Assembly (NCBI GenBank): GCA_028095005.1
Contig: CM051463.1
Span: 66,316,251 to 66,380,250 of the forward strand
Origin: Rhynchospora pubera
Taxonomy: Eukaryota > Streptophyta > Magnoliopsida > Poales > Cyperaceae
DNA length: 64,000 nt
Reading direction: 5' to 3'
Shown here: in pieces, positions 23,618 through 36,039 of the stretch
How the letters are laid out: each line of letters opens with the position of its first letter
Numbering within the stretch: the first letter of the stretch is position 1
Program-made: the position numbers and the translations under genes
Notes under the pieces: model-generated
Database searches by the model: none
Told to the model about the DNA's origin: nothing
Seen by the model: only the letters and a program-made list of their open reading frames with translations

Positions 23618-24540
23618 TACTTCTTAAATTTTACATTATTTTTTATTACAATTAGAAGAGTGTGTGCTTGTTTCCTAGGCAGATGTATCATGTATAGCAA
23701 CTTGGCAAGTTAGCAACAGAGTCAGAGACCCTCTTAGCAAGAGTGGCCGAGTGGGACACAGCTTGGCAGACACGATGGATGAGATTTAAAAAAGAAAACA
23801 CTAGTGATTATTATTTAATAATTAAAAAAAGAAAACACTAGTGATTATTATTTAATAATTATTTCTAAAGTCTAAGCTTCCTTATAAAATTAATCTAAGA
23901 TCCACCCATGTAACCATGTTATAAATGTACTCTAAGGAAGCCCTATCCGATATGCATATTATTCCCGGGTCAAGGCACATGTTTGGATTTTGCAATTGTG
24001 TTGGGAATGTTCTCTGATGATTTTCTATTAAAATCATGCACAGTACAAGGAATTAATTACAGTTTTGAAATTTAACAAGAAATAATGGGGAGGTTGAATT
24101 GTGAGAAACGATGACTTTTCTGGTGTGCCTTCTGTAAGGTTAGCTCATAGCTATTGAAGGTATGGCAACCTTTCCAATTTATTGGCGATTGACCTGAAAT
24201 CAGTGTGGACCAAGTAAATTTCAAACCAATATAAAGACCCATGACAAGATATCTAAGTTAGATATAAACGGCCAGAAACATACGTACAACCGTGGGGCCG
24301 TCATAGATTTTTTTTTTCGGTTCCTTTTATTCCTTTTTTTTTAAAAAAAAATGTTGCATAATTTTTAGGGTGTGCTTAGAAGAACGTAAGGTGCTATTTT
24401 TTTTCTATTGAAATGACAAATTACAATAGCTCTCAATCTCTCACAAATTTACTGTAATATAATAAGCATTCAGATGATGATAAAAACACATTATTTCGTT
24501 TCCATACAAACCAGCTATTATAACTTCCATCGCTAAATAA
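23618..24540. other. Gene-free DNA right of the copia element
   Basis: No gene is seen. At about 23788-23864 a 38-base unit ('aaaaaagaaaacactagtga' start) is duplicated in tandem. The rest is AT-rich intergenic sequence. Confidence 0.45.
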
Positions 24541-24544
24541 ACCA

Positions 24545-25030
24545 TCCATGTCACCGCTGCTGTATCTTACAAATATTCAGTTTAATAATAAGAAGTGTTC
24601 AGTTCAATAATAAGAAGTGTTCAGTGCGACAGAGTCGCGCGTGGATCAAGAGATGCGCTAGGAGGTAGGGGTAGAGTCGGAAAAAAATTAATTTGAACCG
24701 GATCGGTTCATGACCTCTTCTAATTTTTTTAATGTGTTTTTTGTCCGGTTCATGACCCCTTCGCTTGGTTTTTTTCATAACAGTTATATTTCCTATTGCA
24801 ACTAACTGAACATTTATATTTAAATAACTGAACATTTGTACTTATTAAACTGAACGTTTGTACTTACTAAACTAAACATTTATACTTAATAAAATAAACA
24901 TGTTTGCTCATAACATTTATATTTTCTGTTACAACTAACCATTTATACTCAATTCTAATAAAATGAACACTTATAATAACGAAATGAACAAAAAATGCGC
25001 GCTGGATGAGTAGCGATGGCACTAATCAAT
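24545..25030 (+). repeat. Dispersed element with 'ggttcatgacc' core and 'aactgaacattt' repeats (copy 1)
   Basis: The element includes 'gaaccggatcggttcatgac', a second 'ccggttcatgacccctt' block and then many degenerate 'aaactgaacatttgtactta' units. Its ends look like weak inverted repeats ('tgtcaccgct' on the left, 'agcgatggca' on the right). An inverted copy lies at about 31185-31775. It is non-coding and presumably a non-autonomous DNA transposon; no target duplication is confirmed. Confidence 0.6.
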
Positions 25031-28000
25031 TTCCCATACAAACGGAGCAATTGGATTTTTTTTTTTTTTGGAGAAAAAGAAAATAATAGGAGGTGTACGC
25101 CTGTGCGGTACCGAGTTTATTCCGGAATACAGCGATTCAGTGAAATATACTGAGAAAAGAAAAACAGAACTGAGAAGCTTATGTATATCATATTATCATG
25201 CCCGTAAGGTTGTAAGGAGAACACATAAATCTCAAATACAAGAAGATTCTTATTAGAATCACTTTTATTTTTTAACACGAGATTTCATTTTATTTCATTT
25301 GCTTAGAAGTTTTTTGATCAAAATGAACTGATTTAATCTCATTTCATCAGAATTTTCATGTTATTAGACCCGATGAAATTATGTGAAATCAATTTTAACC
25401 AGATAAAATCAAACGCAATTCTGCGTAAAAACTATTTTGATCAAAGCCGAAGAAATTGACAAACATTTGAGAAAGAAAAGCACAAGCACATTCATGGTGA
25501 GAGCGGCAGGAGCAGCATATCAGCATATGGGCTAGAATTTGTATACGCTGAGTCCTGTAATGGGCTAATGGCGTTTAAGGAAGCAAAGTGTTGTACCAGT
25601 ACAACCCAACTTCAAACCAGTGGCCAGATAACTGGCCCAGAATTAAGCACAAGTCAAGGATGAATTTTTGAAATTTCATTTTCAGCCCATAATTACATCG
25701 GCACGGAGGCCCAAATAACAATATAACATGACCACATCCACACCACACTGATGACAATCTGGATTTTGTTAGTATATTCCGTTTTTATCCTTTGACACTT
25801 GACAGCATCTGTTATGTTCTCTAAAATTTTTCTTTAATACATTCATTCTTTTTATATTTTTTTTCAGCTTGAAACTTGAAAGCTCCGCAGGGCGTAAAGA
25901 AAAATTCGGCATGTTAATATTAGAATACGTCTCTCAAAATAATATTTATTGATTATAAACCAAAAACTCTGATAGTAACAATCTAGTTAGGTTTGTTTTT
26001 TTGTTGATCTGTCTTTGCCTCTGACTGAAATCAAAGCAAATTAAATTTAAGAAAAGCACGGAGGGAAAAAGTGAGATGGCGCTAGTATAGAGAATTAAAA
26101 ATTCAGATGGTAATAGTGGGAGCTTTATAATGAACAAAATGATGATAAAGCGATTGAATTTGAATTAAGCTTTTAAATTTCGCCGAAATAACAATGTTAT
26201 TTTCGAAATTTCGATTTCCGGATAAAAATGCACCAACGTTACAGATTCAAATCAGAAAAATGCGTAACGCGTCATTTTCAAAATAACACCGTTATTTCAG
26301 CGAAAAATTTTCAATTTTGCGGAGAAAAAACTGAAGACATGAAAGACTTTTTATACAATATAATTTTATATTATATTATAGTATTAATGTATTATATAGA
26401 ATAAAATAATTTTTTCTTTAGGTTTTGTGCTTACTATTTGTTATCCTCTTTTTCTTTGTTATTGTCTTTGAATAATTCTTTCTGTTAGATTACACAACAG
26501 AAAGATTACACAACATTAGGATGAATAATTTAATTGTGCTCCTTGCTTAAGATTACATATTGAAAAAAAACATAAGATTATTAGCATATTAAAAAAATTA
26601 GATATTAGATTATTAGCATATTAAAAAAATATATATATATATATATAGAATTCCGACTTGTATTGCACACAAGAATACATGTGAGTTTGACATAGATGTT
26701 CGCATATACACACCGTTTTTTCGCCGTTTTTTCATCGAAAAAACGTCGTACCGTTAAATCAACTCTCGACCGTTATACAGAAAAAAACGAAATTTAAAAG
26801 CTTGATTTGAATATATATAAAAATTCAGAAACTAAAAATAGATAAATTAAAATAGATTAACAAAAAATAAATTTGAGATTAAATTTTGTAACCTTCTGAA
26901 AAGTTTTACCCTAGACATTTCGTAGATTGTTTATGCTGAAATTTCCATAAAGCTTTCGGTATTTAATTTCTTCAATATTTAATTTTCTAAACTGGTTTAT
27001 GTTGGAGGCACCGGCATTTCTAGTTATGGTCATCACTCATCAGGTTCTTAATCAGCTTATTCTCTTGTCCTGAAACTAATTGTATCAAAATTAACTTTCA
27101 AAAAAATATATTGATGTCAAAATCCAGACAATGTAAATTAACGGTACTCTGGGTAACATGTGTAACATTTATGTTGTGATGCTGACCGACCAGAAGTATC
27201 GAAGACGCTACAATCCGAAAGTTGGGTAATCAACATCAAATTTCATATTGCTTAGCAATATTAACATATATGCAATTGGAACTAACAGCATCCTAGTCAT
27301 TTTAAAATCAGGCAGATATTTATCCCACTCTATCTTTTGATGAAGATAATATTATATTTAGCAGTACAACATTATTCTTTTTTTTTTCTTGTACATATTA
27401 TTTTTTTTAATATAATTTGTCGGCATAGTGATTGCCACCTTACACTAAATTTTGGAATGGATATGTTAATAACTAAAATTTTTTAATATAATTCAAATAG
27501 CTATCAACCTAAAAAATACTAAACGCAAATTCTGGTCATTAAATGCAAATCTAAGTAAATAAATTTAGCTGGTCAATTATTTGGTCTGTTGGATCTGTGG
27601 GATGTCACAGAAACATTTGACTCATCAAAGAATTCTTGTTGCTGTTGCCTCCAGATAGCAAACAGTTATAATTTGAAGTCAAATAGTTGGAAGCAACCTC
27701 TTTGGAAATTTAGACTCGTTCTATCGCCTACTTATGACTTATCTTTGTTTGCTACAATGTGTGAAATTTGGTCAATATATAATAAATCTCATCGTACATG
27801 TTATTATCTGTATAACTAGTATGTATTTATTTATATAGAGTTTGATGGTGTTACGGCTCCGACTGGTCCACAATTTGTGGTAGTTTTTCCCATAAAGCAA
27901 GTACAAAGAAAGTAATGTTGAACAAGTATTTAATATTTATATTGACACGGCGACACGCAATCACAAAAGAAGTAATGACGATTGATAGAACCGAATATAT

Positions 28001-29691
28001 ATATTTGTCATAGTATTATATTACTATATTATGAGAGGCCAATGAGATATTGTTTGAACTAATGAGACGTTTTGTAAGGGTTGTTGTGGATTGGAATACT
28101 TGTAATTATTGATGCATGGTAATCAAAATTTATGATTGATTGCAACAACGCTTCGTATTTATTATTTCATATATTATTTAATTCATATCAGTAAATATTT
28201 TAATTATTAATTTTAAATATGTAGAAACTGGTATTCTTATGTTATCGCCTAGTAAATTCATGTTTTATCCGTCACAACTATTTTCACGAATATATCCAGC
28301 TGAACCAAGAAAATATATATATGGTAAAATCAATTCAAAGAATGGACATAAAAGAAATACCCAGGGAGAATGAAAATAGATGGCGATGGTAAGAGACTGA
28401 GAGCTCTGTATCGAAGAATGTATATAATGGTAATAAATCAAGCGTAGTGATTGAATTTGAATAAATATGAAAATTTGATAAATTAAAACTCAATGACTAA
28501 AAAAATTTTAGTAGCTTACAAAAAATTTACCCTAGACATCGGTAGCATGTTTTGACGGGAAAATTATCTCCCAAATAAACGGATTAACATTAATTATTTG
28601 TTAGTTTTCGATAAATAATTCGATTTAAATAGCAGTGCATGCATTACTTTTGAAAAGGCAGCAGATCCGTTACCAATCTAACCCATGGTAATATGGTATG
28701 TAGTAGGTTATACAATATATTTAAGCAGCAGTTAGACAACCAGTCTTCCTTACGACTACGAGAGAGCATGTGTCATTATTTGTTCTTTTCAGGATTGAAC
28801 ATGCGGCGGCCTCTCCGTAGCATCATAACACACTTTTTTTTTTTTTTTGGCATCAATGAAAGCATGGGACACTCTTAAGTTACTATTTTCTAAAAAAAAA
28901 AAATCTTTAGTTGAAAATTTTATTTTACTGTGTCAAATTTTATTGCAACTCTTTTTACTAGACTAATTGTTTTATTAAAGAAAAAAGAATAAATTCCTGC
29001 CACTGTGACACTGTCCAAGACACTCATTTCAGCTATCATGAAGAATTGTAACAGGCGCAGAGACATGCAAAGTTTACTAAAATAAAAATCCTATATAAAA
29101 TTGCTGTATAATTTGGACTTCTTAAATCTAATCTGATGTCTATATATGCTACCAAATACAATAAATACGAACTTGTTATCATGTAAATGTTAAATACAAC
29201 TTGTATGACTATTCGTTGATGTCACTTACATAATTAAACAATAATTAAATTACTATGTAATGATGCATTAAGTTGGGAAACTTTACCAAAAAATTTATTT
29301 TGAAATTTATCTTCGCAAATAAATAGGAAAAATAATTATATGTTTTCACGTTCATGTACCAAATTATACTCATATTTTCACTTATAATTTGTAATATTTA
29401 ATTGTTTATATATTATTGTCGCTTCCCAATATGTGAAGACAAGTAACAAATTTATACAATGTAATAATTTCGCAAACATGAGTTGGTTGCATATGAAGTG
29501 TAAACTTTCCTTTAGTTCAAATCACAGGTACTACATGAATTCTATAAAAATTGTTAATGCAAAAGATCTCTATGAGCTCTTGGGAGACACTTTTGGATTT
29601 ACGAAATATTTTAATGCCTTCAATTGACCGGAGCAATATTTAAATGCCTTCTTCAATTGACTATTTGACTTTAATCACCAGGTTGCTTGGA
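25031..29691. other. Gene-free AT-rich intergenic DNA
   Basis: I find no exon, RNA gene or complete mobile element here. At 26170-26320 there is a loose inverted repeat ('cgccgaaataac' against 'gttatttcagcg'), and at 26570-26650 a duplicated 'agattattagcatatt' unit followed by an AT run. The short open frames have no supporting context. Confidence 0.4.
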
Positions 29692-29699
29692 CCTAGGAC

Positions 29700-29952
29700 T
29701 AGGCCTGATTAACGTGGTAAACGGACACGGAATGGGGTGTTCCGTTTACCGTTCCGTTAACGAAACGAAATGGATTTCGCTACCGTTTACCGTTTCACTT
29801 ACTAAACGAAATGATTTCGCTAAACGGCATGTACAAAAACACGTTCGTTTACCGTTTCATTAAGGAAACGAAACAAATATCAGTACCGTTTACCGTTCCG
29901 TTTCAGCAAACGGAACGACATAACTTTTTTTTTGTTTCCGTTGGCAGGCCTA
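29700..29952. mobile_element. hAT-type MITE, 253 bp
   Basis: The ends are TAGGCCTG and CAGGCCTA, flanked by a perfect 8-base direct repeat CCTAGGAC (29692-29699 and 29953-29960). The 8-bp duplication with TAGG ends indicates hAT. The interior is made of subterminal 'cgtttaccgttccgtt' repeats in both orientations, typical of transposase-binding clusters in non-autonomous hAT elements. No ORF is present. Confidence 0.88.
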
Positions 29953-30513
29953 CCTAGGACTACTAGAAATACTTTTTTTTTTACCACGTTTTCATTTTTA
30001 TAACAACAAGTATAACTGCAATATCATAGACATTCAAGGAGCATAATTTATTTTCACATGGTTAATTCCATTATTTTATAGCGTTGTAACATTAATCTTT
30101 AGTTTTGTTAAAGAATTATAGTTTTTGAAGTATGAAAATTTAGAATTTTCAGGTAGTATAATGTTTATAAACAAATTAAGATATACTTTGTAGAGTATTT
30201 GGGAAGTATAGTATCGAAATATAAACAGACTTGTTAAGGTTCCCATAATAACATATATTTACAATTAAATGACTCAAAAAGCAGAACTTGCCAAGTATAC
30301 AAAGATCGAGCCCCAACTATAGGTTGAACAAACGATTGCAACAAACTTAAACTGTAATTTCGTCTTTGACATCCGTATAATAAATAAATAAATAAAATAA
30401 GAAACACAAAACTAAAATATTTTGTGTTTAACATCCGATTTTAATTTCCATCTACATATGTAACAACTAAGCCCTTAAAAGAATCTGGAGCTTAAAGAAA
30501 TGTAGGAAGTTAA

Positions 30514-30741
30514 TTAGTGGCCGCCACCTCCGGGACTTGGCCCGGACGGTAGCCTTTCCAAAATCGAAGCCATGACTATGTTCGCCTTCTGGTACAACGT
30601 CTGATGTGCCGACTCGGCATGGGGAAACTCAAACTCCGGCACTGGTCGAGCGGCTCTGGCGCATTGCATGCAACTCATCATGACAAAAATGGCTAACAAT
30701 GCATAGAGTATCAGCGCACTTGTCTTCTGATAATAACTCAT
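30514..30741 (-). CDS. PIP/PIPL-type secreted signalling peptide precursor
   Basis: A 75-residue intronless precursor. Residues 1-30 are a hydrophobic signal peptide with a likely cut near 'CARA|ARPV', a variable spacer follows, and the C-terminus is 'RLPSGPSPGGGGH'. The SGPS core plus terminal G-x-G-H is the hallmark of the PAMP-induced peptide (PIP/PIPL) family, whose short hydroxyproline-containing peptides are released into the apoplast and sensed by leucine-rich-repeat receptor kinases in immunity and root development. A TATA-like box lies about 100 bases upstream (30841-30848). A second family member on the same strand is at 37394-37606. The start codon is the Met right before the signal peptide; an upstream in-frame extension lacks support. 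Confidence 0.87.
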   Translation of the reverse strand: MSYYQKTSALILYALLAIFVMMSCMQCARAARPVPEFEFPHAESAHQTLYQKANIVMASILERLPSGPSPGGGGH

Positions 30742-30840
30742 TTTTGAAATTTGAAGGAGATATAAGAAATTCTCTCTGTGAAGTTGTGTAAGAAGTGGTG
30801 CGGGTGTGTTAGTATGATCTACAATATAGTGAAGATTGTG

Positions 30841-30848
30841 TATATATA
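30841..30848 (-). promoter_or_regulatory. TATA box of the PIP-like gene
   Basis: The sequence TATATATA (CCTATATATACAC on the minus strand) sits about 100 bases upstream of the PIP-like start codon, a fitting distance for a TATA box with a 60-75 base leader. Confidence 0.6.
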
Positions 30849-31184
30849 GGCGCAACGGTATGCACTGTTCTCCTTTTACTAGTTCATGGTCAACAAGTCG
30901 TATGTGAATCCGTACAAGGATAGGGTTCCTTGATTCTTCTCTGATGAGTGATGACGGATTGGCAGCAGAGAATGAAATAGTCAAATATTGAAAAATATGA
31001 AGGGTTAGTTGGCATGCAATTCTTGTTAGTGGCGGCTATATTCCAACAATTGATAGCATTAAATATTAGTCATTTTCATAATTTCATTTGGAAAAGTCCC
31101 TTTGAAACTAATAGTTGTCCTGTTTCTTCTTCCCCTGAGTAAATATTAAACAATTTTAAAAGAAAATTGATTAGTGCAATCGTT

Positions 31185-31775
31185 AGGAATGTCATTACTA
31201 CCATCGCTAAGTCAACGATCCCCTCACCCAGCACATCTTTTCTCATCCAACATACTTTATCTTGTACGTAATTGTTCAGTTGGATAAGTACAAATGTTCT
31301 GTTAATTGAGTATAAATGTTCAGTTAGTTGCAATAAAAAATATAAATATTAGGAGCAAAAATGTTCATTTGGATAAGTATAAGTGTTTAGTTTAACAAGA
31401 ACAAATGTTCAATTTCGTAAGTACAAATATTCAGGTTACTACATATAAATGTTCAGTTTATTAAGTATTACTTTCAATTTTTTTTAATAGGTGCATGTCA
31501 AGTGAAGGGGTCATGAACCGGAAAGAAATTAGAAGAGGTCATGAACCGATCCGGTTCAAATTAAATTTTTCCGACTTTTCCCCTGGCGCGCCTCTCTCTA
31601 ACGCTGATGCGATTGACAAGCGACCCTATATAATAAAACCATAGTTGATACATTTAACTGAACACTTTTGATTATTAAACTGAACACATTTGATTATTAA
31701 ACTGAACATTTGTAACAAACAACAGTGATGGCGCATATGTTTTTTTTTTTAGCGATGACACTTATCATTAGTGAT
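31185..31775 (-). repeat. Dispersed 'ggttcatgacc' element (inverted copy 2)
   Basis: The reverse complement matches the element at 24545-25030, with the same 'ggtcatgaaccgatccggtt' block, the 'gaaggggtcatgaaccgg' block and the degenerate 'tgttcagtttaataagta' units. The left end 'accatcgct' and right end 'agcgatgac' form a short inverted terminus. A further 'actgaacacttttgattatt' stretch extends it on the right. Confidence 0.6.
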
Positions 31776-31879
31776 TTTAAAATGTAGCAAAAATTAGCAC
31801 TGGAGTTTCATCGGATGAGCTTCAATGCTTTAAAATCATGACCAAAGCAGGAACCAATCACCAGGCTGGTCTATTTTAA

Positions 31880-31907
31880 CTAGTTGGGATATCGAGCTTC
31901 GCTCGAT
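31880..31907 (-). mobile_element. Helitron 3' terminus (hairpin plus CTAG)
   Basis: Read on the minus strand there is a hairpin ATCGAGC-gaa-GCTCGAT (31907-31891), seven bases later CTAG (31883-31880), followed by host T. A GC-richer hairpin about 7-12 bases before a terminal CTRR, inserted next to T, is the diagnostic 3' end of Helitrons. The element would extend to higher coordinates. I could not locate its 5' TC end, so its length is unknown; it may include the gene-like fragments at 32914-34937. Confidence 0.6.
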
Positions 31908-32913
31908 CCATGAGGTTTTGATGAACACACATTAAATATTTTTTCACAATCTATAAAATTTGATGGCATAACAATAATTAGGTATGAACTGTTACATCTT
32001 TTGGATTTTCATTAAGGCTTTACCTAGCTACTTCAATTAAGACCACCTAAATTTGATGGCATAACAATGGCATGACATGAGTTTTTATTACATTAATTTT
32101 TATTCTTATAATTAAGTTATGTATAAATCATTAAGGCATATTTTTTAATTGTATAATTTAATTATAGTTGAAACAGATAATAGAACCTTAAAATTGAACA
32201 TGGATTATGCTTTCACATATGTTACAAAGACCACCTCAATTCTGCTTTTTGAAGATCCAAGCGTGCAAAACGCCTAAGACCCTTTAATTAGAAATACCTT
32301 CATTTTTATTTTCATTGTCACGTATTACTTACAAGTTACAACTCGAGGAAAACACAAATGTCAATCAATTAAAGAATTTTTAAAACTTGAACATATGCTG
32401 TTATTTTAAAGAAAGAAAACTGCAGTCACATGTCATCTACATAAAAGGACCTGCAATTTAGCAAATCTGTTTTATACCTTAATAAACTGAGATGCCTTGG
32501 TAATTACCTAGAAAAGCATATAACACAACCAATGGAAGCTTTTTAAGTACAAAATGACAGTTGATATTTGCAAAGAATAAACATGATAGCATATTTTTTT
32601 TCCTTCCTCCATAGCCCATAGGAGCTTACTTACCACCACGTCTCATTTTTATTAGACAAAAAAAAACAAATTGCAAAGTGTTTACCTCTACTAATTCTCA
32701 AACAACCATAAAAGTAAAAAAGAAAAAAAATGTATCCCTCCTTTCTTGGGAATGATAACCATCCCCACATTTGAACTTCCTAGTCCCTTCACGTGAAACC
32801 CAGTACCACAATATTTTGTACCATTCCCAAGTATTCTATTAACCCACATCATAAGCATGAACACAGTTGTGGTAGTAAACGTCCTCCATGTTTACAAAGC
32901 TTTTAGAAAAACA

Positions 32914-34937
32914 TTAGTAAAATACAAAATTATCGGTTATTTGCATAGAAGTCCCTGGAAAGTGCCATATTTGCTTCAGCTCTTTCCTTGCCATCTCAAT
33001 AAGCTGCAAATCAAAACAAATTGAAAATGTCAGTTGTCCTAATGTCACTTCTTATCATAAAGAACATCACAAAGCAGTGACAGATTCGCTGCAACATAAA
33101 TTATTACAGAGCTAACCTGAACTCACTTATGCAAAGGGTCTGATGTTAAACAATATATGTAATGGGATACTTATATATAATGAAAGTATCCTAGAATAAT
33201 GTTTTTTAAAATTGTGACAACAGGGACGACTGATCCCTCTGTTGAGCTAACATATAAGAGTCAAGAATGCAAGAGCAGCACCAAGCAAAATAAACGTTCT
33301 AAAGAAAAAAAAATACAATAACAATATAGCTTTTCTCATCTCAAATCAACAATATGGAGTTCATAAGCTACCTATCAGTTTAGAGTTTAGACGCATCAAT
33401 GCTTCAAGAACCATCTAGAGAGTCCAACCACAAAAAATACATTTGTTAGATATCCAGACCGGATATTTATCCTCTTTTGACGCCATTGCAGGCACTTTTT
33501 AAAATATGTCAGGGAAGCTAATATGATCCCATTATGCATTGAGAAATATTAAAATATATATAAAACAAAGATCTGAGTGGCAAATATCTCTTATGATCAT
33601 TATCCACAATTTGATTATAATTAGAATATTATACCATCTAAATTATGGTGCCCCGTCTCTGGCATCTAAAATAAGAAAAAACATAAAAAATTATAATATA
33701 TAATTACAATGTTATCTGCAAGTCTCTTAAAAAAAAGGAAGACCTTAATATAACTTTCTGAAGCACACAACGAAACAAACTATATCCATTTTGACTGAAA
33801 ATAAAATACAAAAGTTGAGAAAAGATCGTGACTAAACCAACACCAGTATAAACCAGACTCACCAGCACTTACATGCAACCTTCTTATTAGTTGTTTCTAT
33901 ACATACTATATTTGTAAAATTTTGATGGTTTTTAAAAGTAGCTAGCCATAACTTACCATGCGGAACATTGTTTTTTGGTACAATATGATACATCTCTCAG
34001 AACCTTTAACCATACATAAATTTCATTAAAAAAACATCAAGGATTTAAAAATTTATTGGCATATTCTTAAATAAAAATTGCATTTATATATTGACATTCA
34101 GACCAATATGGAGGGGGGCAGAGACGCCAAATTATAGGTGAGTTAAACAATTTAATGCTCAAATGATGTTCTAATGGCCTGATGCACCATATTCAAAATT
34201 TTTATTGCACAATTTCCTTATCGATCGACCAATTTGGAAATCAAGATAGGCTAGTCAAACTAAAAGTAAAACTCAAATAAAAAACAAAAAAAATTTGTTG
34301 GCAAACGTAAGGTAATAATTAACCTGAGTATTGGTTTTGGTTCTTGGACGGATGCCCTGAGCAAATCAGCAGTACGGGAGAGGAACACACACGATTTCTT
34401 CCATTTGCATCCATCATAAGAACAACACCAGGGTGCAATTTTGCTTTTTCTCCCAATTCAAAACTCAAGAAACTCTCAAGCTGAACTCGGTTTGATTTCC
34501 CTTCAGCCTTTCCACCCACACTTACAACCCACCCCAACTCACAGCTGGTGTATCTGCCAAAGATACAACCCAATTCGTCAAATTAAGTTTTTGAGTTTCG
34601 AACTTCAACCCATCCTCCTAACTTGGTGTCTTCATCTATATCTAAAACCAATGAAAGGCTTCCTCTCTGATTTTGATCCAAATTAGGCTGAGATTGTGAG
34701 CTGCGTGATATGATTGGCTGAGAAAAGGTGTTGGGTGCTTGGCACAGACCTGACATCGTTAGTTTTGTTTGGCCAACAAGTTGAATTAAGAGTTGGCCAA
34801 ATGTGTTTAAACTTAAATATGGAGAGAATTTGGCAACAAACGGGTCTAGGGTTTTTTTGCTGGCACAGATCAGTCCGAGAAGATAAGGAGGATCGGAGGG
34901 AGGAGGTGGGGCCAGATTGATGAGAAAGGAGAGCCAT
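32914..34937 (-). pseudogene. Unidentified gene-like fragments, possibly a plastid-targeted protein
   Basis: I do not recognise this protein. Reading right to left: an ORF at 34937-34683 starts with a Ser/Thr-rich, transit-peptide-like 'MALLSHQSGPTSSLRSSL'; an overlapping frame at 34756-34583 encodes 'RGSLSLVLDIDEDTKLGGWV'; a segment near 34573-34324 encodes 'LESFLSFELGEKAKLHPGVV' and ends at a donor (TCAG|gttaat); an apparent last exon at 33003-32914 follows an acceptor and encodes 'LIEMARKELKQIWHFPGTSM' to a stop. The pieces look protein-coding and lie in order, but their frames do not join without a shift, so this is either a gene with exons I mis-assigned or a decayed or captured copy. 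Confidence 0.4.
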
Positions 34938-35045
34938 TAGGGCTACACAGTGCTATCAGAGAGGAGGATGAGAAAAAACGGCGGTAGAGTTTCTCCGATT
35001 TGTAGAAATTAGACGGAGACGAAGAGAGAAAATAGGGGGGACGGG

Positions 35046-35564
35046 TAGTGCTGTCAATGGGTAGGAAGATATTTTCGTTATCGTACCCGTTAAAATTTTA
35101 TTTACCTGTATCTTATCTATACCTGTTAAAAATAGCTTTATCCGTATCATACCCGTACCCGTTAAGAATTAACGGTACGGGTACGGTAACGGTAAAAAAT
35201 GAATATAATAATAATAAAATTTATACACTCTGTATAAATAAATTATATCAATAAGTATATTAATAAAGTGCAACAATGGTGGCGAATATTTTTGGTTTAT
35301 GCCTTTTTTTACCAATCATGCAATATAAGATGCCATATGTATCATGTAATTGTATATTTTTAATTGTGGCAATTATCCGTTATGAAAACGGTACGAAATA
35401 GTTTTTATCCGTACCCGTACTCGTACTCGTTAAATTAACGAAAAAATTTCCTTACCCGTACCCGTACCCGTTAACTTAACGAAAATAAAACTTTATCCAT
35501 ACCCGTCTTATACGGTACGGTACGGGTTGGATAAACGGGTAAACGGGTTTCATTGACAGCCCTA
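35046..35564. mobile_element. hAT-type non-autonomous element, 519 bp
   Basis: The ends TAGTGCTGTCAATG and CATTGACAGCCCTA are inverted repeats, flanked by a perfect 8-base duplication GGGACGGG (35038-35045 and 35565-35572). Both arms carry many 'cgtacccgttaa' subterminal repeats. It has no transposase ORF. Confidence 0.9.
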
Positions 35565-35621
35565 GGGACGGGATAATAGGACCAAAAAAATAAATGTTCG
35601 GTATAAAACATATACTGGTGA

Positions 35622-36029
35622 TTTAATTATAGGGCTGTAACGAGTTAGTCGAGTCGAGCCTTAACGAACACGAGCTACTATCGAGACATAAACGAACTTA
35701 ATTATTACAAATTTTTATATATATTTTATAAATTTTAGAGTAAGTAATTGTAAATTAATTAATAAATTTTTATTTATATTATTTATTTCATATGTTTTAA
35801 CGAACATTAATATTTATATTTAAGAAATAAGTATATTTTGTATCAAATTGAGTACTAAATATAATAAATTATATAATAAAATCATATATCTAGCTCGACT
35901 CGCTATCTTATCGAGCCTTAACGAGACGAGTCGAGCTAGCTTGTTAACAACTCGAGTTGTAACGAGTCGAGCTAATACAAACTTGTGTCGAGTCGAACAC
36001 GAGCGAGCCACGAAAGCTCTTGCACCCCT
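35622..36029. mobile_element. Second hAT-type element next to the first
   Basis: TAGGGCTGTAACGAG (from 35630) and CTCTTGCACCCCTA (to 36030) form the ends, with 'cgagtcgagc' repeats in both arms. An 8-base repeat ACTGGTGA occurs at 35614-35621 and 36030-36037, but 8 extra bases separate the left copy from the apparent TAGGG end, so the left boundary is uncertain. Confidence 0.7.
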
Positions 36030-36039
36030 ACTGGTGAAA

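Noticed and set aside
27589..27819. 76-residue ORF in the 25-29.7 kb gap as a small gene
   Set aside because: No signal peptide, motif, promoter or splice context supports it.
31076..31333. 85-residue minus-strand ORF near the first PIP-like gene
   Set aside because: It overlaps the dispersed 'ggttcatgacc' repeat and has repeat-derived composition.
34319..34573. 84-residue minus-strand ORF as a stand-alone gene
   Set aside because: It has no own promoter context and abuts a splice-like donor; treated as part of the fragmentary gene at 32914-34937.
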